Source: Candidatus Kaiserbacteria bacterium
GTDB taxonomy: Bacteria > Patescibacteriota > Minisyncoccia > Phycocordibacterales > UBA12088
Length of the DNA: 10,446 bases
Reading direction: 5' to 3'
Assembly: GCA_003561715.1 (NCBI GenBank)
Contig: PWVU01000152.1
Coordinates: forward strand, 1-10,446
The position numbers were made by a program, and so were the translations under genes. Below are positions 5,022-10,446 of this stretch, in pieces (the stretch's first letter is position 1; the number at the start of each line of letters is the position of its first letter). Under the pieces are notes generated by a model. That model did not search any database. It worked only from the letters and a program-made list of their open reading frames with translations, and was not told where the DNA came from.

Positions 5022-6221
5022 TTACTGTTTTTCCACCACCGGCGCAAACACTCGCTCTTCCATATCTTTTGCAATACCTTCCCATCGGTATTTTTCTTCG
5101 ATCATCTTCCGCGCACGCTCCGTCACTGTACGTGTTTCATCAGGGTCGGCGAGAATAGTTTCAACCGCCTGCGCTATTGCTTTGGGATCATTTTTTTGCA
5201 CGACCCACGCAGTCTTGCCATATTCGTTTTCGTCCTCGCTGTCAAATACATACTCTGCCAACCCTCCTTCGCGTGTTGCAATGAGAGGTAAGCGTGATGC
5301 CATCGCCGACAGCCCCGCGATACCGATACCTTCCGAGCGACTGGGCATCACAAACATATCCGCGGCACGCCGATAGCGCGTGACTTCTTCAGGAGGCACG
5401 AGACCCGCAAAGATTACGCGTTCGTTGACCCCTAATGCATCTGCAAGCTTCCGCAATGCCGCTTCCTGGGTGCCACCTCCGACTATCAATAGCACTATGT
5501 GTTTGGGCAACAAAGGTAATGCGTGGATCACCTCATCAAACGCTTTCTGGAATTCAAGCCGCGCGGTATTTACTAACACCACCGACTCTGACGCTATACC
5601 TAACTCATCACGCAACTCATCTCGCATATCCTCGGTATACGCATCATCATCCAAGTCATTGGGGTCCGCGCCATTGGGAATCGTCACGACTTCTCCGGCA
5701 AACCCGCGTGTTACAGGCCAACTCGCCAACGACTGAGATATTGCGTGAATGCATGCCGCGGTGCGAAAACCATGATCCAAAAGAGGCGTGAAGGGGCGGA
5801 TGAACCACCGCCCAAACGCTCGTTCATACAGATCGCCATCTTGTAAGGTCAAGATATGCGGCAGGTTGACTCCAAGCCATCGCGCAAGTACTACCGGAAA
5901 CAGCATATAGGTCATTACCGCCCAGATCGCATCAAACGGATCATTTGTATGAAGCTGTCGTGCTTTCCACGCAGCCAGGGGCACGAACAACACTTTTGAA
6001 AGATAGGCACCACCCAAGCCAACTCGATAGATTTCGACATTACCTATTCGCTCACGCGCGGGCGAACCCGGTTGACGCAAGGTTATCATCGAGAAGGCGA
6101 AACAAGACTGGTCGACCCGGTCAGTCACTTCCCGTATGGCAATTTCGGCACCACTTACGTACTTGGGATAGTACGCAAGGGAAAAAATGAGTATACGTCT
6201 AGGAGGTTCGAGTGAGTCCAT
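5022..6221 (-). CDS. Family 4 glycosyltransferase (GT-B fold), first of three, with altered EX7E motif
   Basis: The product is 399 aa. The N-terminal half has RILIFSLAYYPKYVSGAEIA (9-28), matching the GT4 opening with its Gly-containing loop. The C-terminal half has LVNTARLEFQKAFDEV (216-231), with Arg221 and Lys226 for donor phosphates. The EX7E region reads SEGIGIAGLSAMASRLPLIA (296-315). The first Glu is Glu297, but the second position is Ser305 (codon TCG) instead of Glu. The ATG at 6221 is chosen because the domain begins right after it; the frame is open to 6275. This start lies 23 nt inside the end of the epimerase gene, so the two are translationally linked, and no Shine-Dalgarno sequence is present. 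The fold is certain, while catalytic competence is less so because of the Glu-to-Ser change. Confidence 0.93.
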   Translation of the reverse strand: MDSLEPPRRILIFSLAYYPKYVSGAEIAIREVTDRVDQSCFAFSMITLRQPGSPARERIGNVEIYRVGLGGAYLSKVLFVPLAAWKARQLHTNDPFDAIWAVMTYMLFPVVLARWLGVNLPHILTLQDGDLYERAFGRWFIRPFTPLLDHGFRTAACIHAISQSLASWPVTRGFAGEVVTIPNGADPNDLDDDAYTEDMRDELRDELGIASESVVLVNTARLEFQKAFDEVIHALPLLPKHIVLLIVGGGTQEAALRKLADALGVNERVIFAGLVPPEEVTRYRRAADMFVMPSRSEGIGIAGLSAMASRLPLIATREGGLAEYVFDSEDENEYGKTAWVVQKNDPKAIAQAVETILADPDETRTVTERARKMIEEKYRWEGIAKDMEERVFAPVVEKQ

Positions 6222-7077
6222 GGATATACTCGGGTAGTGAATAGCGAGGCTTCCATCCCAATTCGAGTGTTGCACGACGGATGTCCACGCTTGAGGTCAT
6301 ACGGTTGCCGGGACGCTCTTCCAGCCAGGTTATGTCACCGCCGAACAATTGTGCCACCTCTTCAAGGGAATACGCGTCCGGATGTCCAAGTCCATACTCA
6401 TCACCCGCACCGCGCGCTCCTACCTGCACGAGCCCCTCTACAATATCATAGATATGCGTAAAATTCCTCTTTTGTGTACCCGGTCGTCGTACCGGCAACG
6501 GCACACCCTTTTTCCAACACGACGCAAAGATACCGATGACCGTACCGGTCTCCGGATCGCTTCGTTCCCGTGGGCCGTACACATTGTAAAAATACGTAAT
6601 TGCGTAGTCGATACCAAACCAATCACCGTAACGCTGGACCAGATCGGTATTGGTTGCCTTACTCCACGCATACGGACTTTGCTCTTTACCGATACCTCCG
6701 TCGGCGTATTTAGTCGAAGAGCCGGCGTAAATAAGCTTCCCCCCACGCATGCGTACAAATTCCAAGACCGCTTGCGTGCCAACCACATTTGATGCTAGCA
6801 CGCGAGCTATGTCTGCAAAACTTTGCTCGACCCGTGCGTACTCACCCAAGTGATAGATCATATCGGGCGACTCAGGAATAAGAGTTGCAATGTCTCTCGT
6901 GTGCCCCTTACGATATTCGATCTCCGGGATGTGGTTGCCCCGAGAACCGGTTGAGTAATCATCGAGACTTATAACGCAATGCCCCTCGCGCACAAGACGT
7001 TCACAAAGATGTGAACCGATGAACCCAGCCCCACCGGTTACGAGTATCAGTTTCTTTGCAGGTATTTTTTCAGACAT
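6199..7077 (-). CDS. NAD-dependent sugar-nucleotide epimerase/dehydratase (extended SDR family)
   Basis: The product is 292 aa, slightly short for UDP-glucose 4-epimerase-like enzymes, and makes activated sugars for the glycosyltransferases that follow. The NAD-binding TGGAGFIG is at residues 14-21, with an acidic LDD at 38-40 ending beta 2, which favours NAD. The active site has the Ser-Ser-Thr group in GSSTKY (119-124) and the YxxxK pair Tyr136 and Lys140. NVYGPR (165-170) and RNFTHIYDIV (204-213) are the family's sugar-binding segments. ATG 7077 is chosen because the MSE start is repeated in the upstream copies; ATG 7086 would add three residues. GGTGA 6 nt upstream may be a weak ribosome binding site. 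The stop of a short upstream ORF overlaps this start (ATGTCTGA). Epimerase versus dehydratase activity cannot be settled from sequence. Confidence 0.93.
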   Translation of the reverse strand: MSEKIPAKKLILVTGGAGFIGSHLCERLVREGHCVISLDDYSTGSRGNHIPEIEYRKGHTRDIATLIPESPDMIYHLGEYARVEQSFADIARVLASNVVGTQAVLEFVRMRGGKLIYAGSSTKYADGGIGKEQSPYAWSKATNTDLVQRYGDWFGIDYAITYFYNVYGPRERSDPETGTVIGIFASCWKKGVPLPVRRPGTQKRNFTHIYDIVEGLVQVGARGAGDEYGLGHPDAYSLEEVAQLFGGDITWLEERPGNRMTSSVDIRRATLELGWKPRYSLPEYIHGLTRTS

Positions 7078-7183
7078 GATGATCACCAGATATCACATTC
7101 GTCAATGCAACCGGAAAGGCTGGGCGTGCTCCAGCCCCACCAGTTACGAGTATCGTTTTCTTCTGAGAGCTTATTTCAGACAT
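7070..7183 (-). pseudogene. Upstream ORF A: 37-aa degenerate copy of the epimerase N-terminus
   Basis: The ORF encodes MSEISSQKKTILVTGGAG, 11 of 18 residues identical to the epimerase start, and then diverges into ARPAFPVALTNV and stops. Its TGA lies within ATGTCTGA, whose ATG is the epimerase start, so a ribosome finishing here is on top of the next start codon. It is either dead duplication debris or a coupled leader ORF. The Rossmann motif is cut after GGAG, so no enzyme can be made. No Shine-Dalgarno sequence is evident. Confidence 0.5.
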
Positions 7184-7292
7184 ACAAAACTGTGTACATT
7201 TTACGAACCAGTTCAACCAGAGGAGCTGGGCGTGCTCCAGCCCCGTCGGTTACAAGCATTGTTGATTTTTTGTCGCCTTCATCAACTAACAT
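7176..7292 (-). pseudogene. Upstream ORF B: 38-aa degenerate copy of the epimerase N-terminus
   Basis: The ORF encodes MLVDEGDKKSTMLVTDGAGA and continues with LVELVRKMYTVLYV, which resembles the epimerase LCERLVREGHCVIS after one gap. The protein-level similarity therefore covers the whole 35-codon unit. The first Gly of TGGAG is Asp here. Its stop also overlaps the next start as ATGTCTGA, the same join as between ORF A and the epimerase. It is more diverged than ORF A. Expression is unproven. Confidence 0.45.
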
Positions 7293-7312
7293 TGATACGT
7301 TTGGTGAAATAG

Positions 7313-7326
7313 ATCATATCATAATA
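7313..7326 (-). promoter_or_regulatory. Candidate -10 region ahead of the upstream ORFs and epimerase
   Basis: Two overlapping-register hexamers, TATTAT (7326-7321) and TATGAT (7318-7313), lie in the AT-rich gap after the LTD gene stop, 20-28 nt before upstream ORF B. No good -35 is visible, so the epimerase operon may instead be read from the LTD gene. Confidence 0.3.
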
Positions 7327-7328
7327 CA

Positions 7329-8918
7329 CTACCGCGGCGTGTCGGGCGGTAAGGAGTCGACTTCTACGATCGTAAACGCGTCGGCGGTCGGGAGCGTATT
7401 CGCAGAGGGATCTATGGTTGGTGGCGGAGCGATGTCGACCTCGTTCGTGTGAGGCACACTGAGTTGCGAACGACCCAATTGCACAACGAGTACACTGGCG
7501 CCGGCAACAACGGCAAGCAAAAGTCCGATCCATGCAAATAGACCGGCATCACGCCCTGTATGAGGAAGCGCACCAGCAGCCGCCATATACTGAGAACGAT
7601 CGGTCTGTGACGGCGTGGCGTGGATATGCTCTTGCTCGGCTTCGTATGACGCAACTTCAGGTGCGCGGTCAACCAGCGAAGGCGGTCGAGCCTGCATGGG
7701 CACACTCGGCGCTGTCTGAACGTTGTTCATCTGTGCCAGTGATGCCGCGATACGCGAATCCGGCTCAGTCTCGACCGACGCACGCGTTGTATCGGTCGGC
7801 TCCATAGCGTATGCCGCAATAGGGTGTTTTTCCGTATTGAGTACCATAACTGATCCGCTTGTATTGCCGGTCAGTCCAAGGGCACGACGTGACAGACGCA
7901 CCGATTGCTCACCGGCAATATAGGTGTGTGGCGGGAAGCGGCTAACCTCAGCACCGATCACAAGTGACATACCGGAGAGATCTGCCATCTCGGCACTTTC
8001 GTTGTGTATCTCAATATATGTGTCAGTCACAGAGCGCACCGCAAAAGCGGGTTCTTCTACCGTAACTACAACCGTCGCGTGCGCGCGTTTTTCTTCTCGA
8101 AACAGAGTACTGCGCCCTTCGAGCGCCACGATATATGTGCCGGGTTCAGTATACATGTGGCGCACCTGTGCCCCACGATATACCGTCCCGTCTCCCATAT
8201 TCCATTGATATGCTACCCCGCCGACAAGCTCACGACTTCCGGAATGAGCCCTGGCAACAAAGGTGATTGGCATGCCAAGATGCGCTTGGCGATCGCCACC
8301 CATATCGACCGAAAAGAGCGGATCGGCAACACGGGTAAGTGCACCACGATCGAATGTTGGTTGCGCAACCACACGCGGAGCTGCAGATACACGTGTGGTA
8401 CTCCCTTCATCGTCGACTTCGGTCGCCTCGGTTGTATTAGGCGCCCGTGGCGTGGGACGCGCGGTCACCCATCCATCCTCTATGCGCTGAAGCGTATCTT
8501 TGGTCGTATTGTCGCCGCCGATTGCCCAATTGTCGCTACCATCCACCCGGTCCGCCAAGCGTCCTTCTGCATCATATAGTTCCAATATCTCGCCACGATT
8601 GCCAAGTGCTCCGGTATAGATGAGGTCTGCGGGAATACCCGGGACCGACTCATCACTGGTGCGCTCCAACAAGAAATACCCGCCCGCGGCGATCGTACCT
8701 GAAAGCGATATATTTGGAGAGCCGTCGACCGCCGAAAGTCTCCAGCCATCAAGCGATACGCTTGATGCCCCCGCATTATGCAACTCGATCCACTCGTGAT
8801 TGGGTGAGGTGTGCGTACCCATCCACGCAACTTCGGAAATGATCACGTCAGCATACGTAACAAACGGGAGTGCTACGCATATGAAGACAATGGTCACATA
8901 GCGTACGAATGAGTGCAT
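7329..8918 (-). CDS. Secreted, membrane-anchored lamin-tail-domain (LTD) and PKD protein with LPHTG motif
   Basis: The product is 529 aa and likely displayed on the cell surface. A signal peptide covers residues 1-23 (hydrophobic TIVFICVALPFV, likely cut after TYA). A first LTD domain spans about 24-150, with VIISEVAWMG and HEWIELHNAG, the classic LTD strands. A PKD-type Ig-like domain lies at about 208-290, with QWNMGDGTVYRG and YTEPGTYIVAL. A second LTD-like segment follows at about 293-370 (TDTYIEIHNESAEMADLSG). A polar linker leads to LPHTG (451-455), one transmembrane helix (458-480) and an acidic 49-residue tail. ATG 8918 is chosen; a GTG at 8924 overlaps the upstream stop by one base and adds two residues. 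LTD proteins are often extracellular structural or adhesive proteins in CPR bacteria, but no catalytic site is visible. The tight junction with the upstream ATPase suggests co-expression. Confidence 0.88.
   Translation of the reverse strand: MHSFVRYVTIVFICVALPFVTYADVIISEVAWMGTHTSPNHEWIELHNAGASSVSLDGWRLSAVDGSPNISLSGTIAAGGYFLLERTSDESVPGIPADLIYTGALGNRGEILELYDAEGRLADRVDGSDNWAIGGDNTTKDTLQRIEDGWVTARPTPRAPNTTEATEVDDEGSTTRVSAAPRVVAQPTFDRGALTRVADPLFSVDMGGDRQAHLGMPITFVARAHSGSRELVGGVAYQWNMGDGTVYRGAQVRHMYTEPGTYIVALEGRSTLFREEKRAHATVVVTVEEPAFAVRSVTDTYIEIHNESAEMADLSGMSLVIGAEVSRFPPHTYIAGEQSVRLSRRALGLTGNTSGSVMVLNTEKHPIAAYAMEPTDTTRASVETEPDSRIAASLAQMNNVQTAPSVPMQARPPSLVDRAPEVASYEAEQEHIHATPSQTDRSQYMAAAGALPHTGRDAGLFAWIGLLLAVVAGASVLVVQLGRSQLSVPHTNEVDIAPPPTIDPSANTLPTADAFTIVEVDSLPPDTPR
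8747..8767. other. Intragenic perfect hairpin, 9-bp stem, 3-nt loop
   Basis: CATCAAGCG (8747-8755), loop ATA, CGCTTGATG (8759-8767). It lies inside the first LTD domain, encoding SSVSLDG. It is the third hairpin of this shape inside a gene in this window. Confidence 0.8.
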
Positions 8919-8923
8919 ACACA

Positions 8924-10446
8924 CTAATATCGCGGCTCATCGGGAACCTCGAGCATACGGCGCAGATCCGCCTCCGGTATTTCTGGAGAAGGAGCACTGA
9001 ATCTGTTCGATGTTTGCGTGTGTGTACGCCTTGCAGATACCGAGTCCTCTCCGGGTGGGCGGTGGGTAGTAAGCGGACTTTGATACTCGGCAGTATCACC
9101 GGCATACGACGTAGTTTCGACAGCATCAGACCCAGGACCCACAGAGTCAACGTCGTTGGATCGAGTGCGCTGGTCGGCTATTTCTTGAGGAGCTTGTGAT
9201 GCAGAGACAGAACCGGAGAGTGCGGCGAGCGCTTCTTTAAGCTGATTGCGTCCCTGCTCTTCCGCCTTAAGAACATCGGGGGGAGGCGTTTTTTTCTTCT
9301 TTTTCTTTTTTGAAGAATTCTTCCCCGAGTCGTTTGTAGGTATACGTGTAGCGGGCTCTTGATTGTGCACTTTTTGCGCATCTTGTCTGTGTAGTGGTCC
9401 CGCGGGATGTTCGATAGCTGTCTCGTTTGATAGTTGACCCTTGTGCTCTGCCACTCGCTCATCGTTTGAGTGCTCCGACGAGCGTTCCCCTATTTCAGAG
9501 TCTCTATTTTCTTTTTGTGCAAGGGTTGCGAGAAGCGAACGCAAATCGCCCGCACTTTTTTCTTGTGCCGGTCGCTCGTTCTTTTGTGATCCCTGAGAGA
9601 CGCTTTGCACCGAAGCTTTTTTTTCTACTGTTCCACCTGCTTCTTTTTGGGCAAGTGCTGATAGCTTCTCTTTAGGCGGTCGCTCAGGCTGCTTATCAGC
9701 TGGCGGTCGTGGTGCCGAATTTAGCTTTTTCTTTCCTGCTGACGCAGTGGGCTGAGTAATTGGTTCGTGCCATTGTTTAATGTTCTCCTCCACTTCTTCG
9801 CGCGGCTGAGAATAGGTGCGACGGGAGTACGCAATCGCCTGATCACGATGACTGATATGTGGTAATTCAATCGGTGGTAAGGTTGTTGCCGAAAACGGCT
9901 GACTCGACACACCATCGATCATAAGTTTGAGATAGATCTGCCGCGCACCCAAGTTCACAATGTCTTCGACCATAAAGGTCGGTGCGAATTCTTTCTCCAA
10001 TACCTCGGCATCATACGCTCCCACGCGGAAGGTGATCATGGTGCCTACGTTACCAAAGACCGCCGCACGCACCTCTTCTTCCATTTGCTCGATATACTGG
10101 TGTGCGATCGTCAGCGACAACTTGTACTTGCGCGCCTCGGAGAGGATGTCGGCAAATGATTTGTTGGCGAAGGATTGAAACTCGTCTACATACAGATAGT
10201 GTGGCGGCAGCTTCGCCATTTCACGCGGGTCAGCATCCGCACGTGACATCGCCGCCAGGTATATCTTGGTAATGAGCATGGAGCCAAGCAAGTTGGCATT
10301 CCCTTCGCCCACACGCCCTTTGGAGAGATTGACGATAAAGATCTTCTTTTCGTCCATCAACTTGCGCATGTCAAATGCCGAGCGCGGCTGACCGATGATA
10401 TTGCGCACAAGCGCATTGCTCGCAAATTGCCCGATCTTATTCTGAA
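8924..10446 (-). CDS. VirD4/TraG-family (type IV secretion coupling-type) ATPase, C-terminal half with long disordered tail
   Basis: The 5' end lies outside the window; 506 complete residues are visible, numbered here from the first whole codon (10444). The visible ATPase half has IFIVNLSKG (35-43), Walker B LYVDEFQSF (84-92, Asp87-Glu88) and SLTIAHQY (110-117) with the Gln sensor. GNVGTMITFRVG and FMVEDIVNLGARQIYL match TraG/VirD4 or TrwB-like DNA-pumping ATPases. The Walker A region is upstream of the window. From about residue 235 the protein becomes a low-complexity tail of about 270 residues, rich in Glu, Lys, Ser, Pro and Gln. It contains a run of seven lysines and several short Leu-Ala helical motifs (LSALAQKE, LLATLAQKE, LKEALAAL, LRRMLEVP). 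In CPR genomes such ATPases accompany type IV pilus or secretion-like and competence genes. A HerA/VirB4-like role is the main alternative. Confidence 0.87.
   Translation of the reverse strand, partial: QNKIGQFASNALVRNIIGQPRSAFDMRKLMDEKKIFIVNLSKGRVGEGNANLLGSMLITKIYLAAMSRADADPREMAKLPPHYLYVDEFQSFANKSFADILSEARKYKLSLTIAHQYIEQMEEEVRAAVFGNVGTMITFRVGAYDAEVLEKEFAPTFMVEDIVNLGARQIYLKLMIDGVSSQPFSATTLPPIELPHISHRDQAIAYSRRTYSQPREEVEENIKQWHEPITQPTASAGKKKLNSAPRPPADKQPERPPKEKLSALAQKEAGGTVEKKASVQSVSQGSQKNERPAQEKSAGDLRSLLATLAQKENRDSEIGERSSEHSNDERVAEHKGQLSNETAIEHPAGPLHRQDAQKVHNQEPATRIPTNDSGKNSSKKKKKKKTPPPDVLKAEEQGRNQLKEALAALSGSVSASQAPQEIADQRTRSNDVDSVGPGSDAVETTSYAGDTAEYQSPLTTHRPPGEDSVSARRTHTQTSNRFSAPSPEIPEADLRRMLEVPDEPRY

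Larger units (their letters stand above)
6972..7292 (-). repeat. Three tandem units of about 106 nt covering the epimerase start and two degenerate upstream copies
   Basis: The block CCAGCCCC recurs at 7025, 7131 and 7237, exactly 106 nt apart each time. It is followed by related versions of the sequence encoding KKxxLVTGGAG. Start codons recur at 7077, 7183 and 7292, the last shifted by one extra codon. The two upstream units also share a 20-nt identical block (7119-7138 and 7225-7244) that can fold as GCTGG/CCAGC. Unit length is not a multiple of three, so each copy shifts frame into the next. The ancestral event was probably tandem duplication of the gene's 5' end, followed by divergence. 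Confidence 0.75.

Noticed and set aside
7119..7244. The two 20-nt repeats as a CRISPR array or REP element
   Set aside because: Only two copies exist, and they fall inside longer tandem units that align with the epimerase coding start, which explains them better.
9290..9314. Homopolymeric T-rich run as a frameshift or phase-variation site in the ATPase gene
   Set aside because: The run is interrupted by several C residues and encodes lysines in the correct frame on both sides, so there is no evidence of slippage from a single sequence.

Overview
The window looks like a chromosomal segment of a Patescibacteria (CPR) bacterium, most likely of the Parcubacteria group. This is inferred from gene content and was not tested by phylogeny. 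The clues are a VirD4/TraG-like ATPase next to a lamin-tail-domain (LTD) surface protein, a dense block of glycosyltransferases, start codons with almost no Shine-Dalgarno signal, and a group I intron inside a tRNA gene. Every credible gene lies on the minus strand, so the region reads from high to low coordinates. Both edges cut a gene.

In transcription order the layout is as follows. The C-terminal half of a VirD4/TraG-family ATPase with a long disordered tail (8924-10446) is followed without a gap by a secreted, membrane-anchored LTD/PKD protein (7329-8918). Next come two short upstream ORFs (7070-7292), which are tandem, roughly 106-nt degenerate copies of the start of the following gene. 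That gene is an SDR-family sugar-nucleotide epimerase (6199-7077). It overlaps a GT4 glycosyltransferase (5022-6221), and two more GT4 enzymes follow with a 4-nt ATGA overlap (3851-4948 and 2718-3854). Together this is a surface-glycan or glycolipid assembly block.

The next segment is the most unusual. A LAGLIDADG homing endonuclease (1964-2653) runs into a tRNA-Asp(GUC) gene (1668-1973), so that its stop codon is made of tRNA bases. The tRNA is interrupted between anticodon positions 35 and 36 by a compact ORF-less group I intron of 232 nt (1706-1937). A terminator-like hairpin and scrambled partial copies of the tRNA 3' half follow (1503-1656). After these come a cytidine deaminase (1055-1456), a Nudix hydrolase (640-1044) and the N-terminal part of a GT2 glycosyltransferase (1-558).

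The GT2, cytidine deaminase and middle GT4 genes each have a -10-like hexamer (TATACT or TATAGT) only 6-7 nt before the ATG, which suggests leaderless mRNAs. Three perfect hairpins with 3-nt loops lie inside coding sequence. No CRISPR array, transposase, rRNA or complete prophage is visible.
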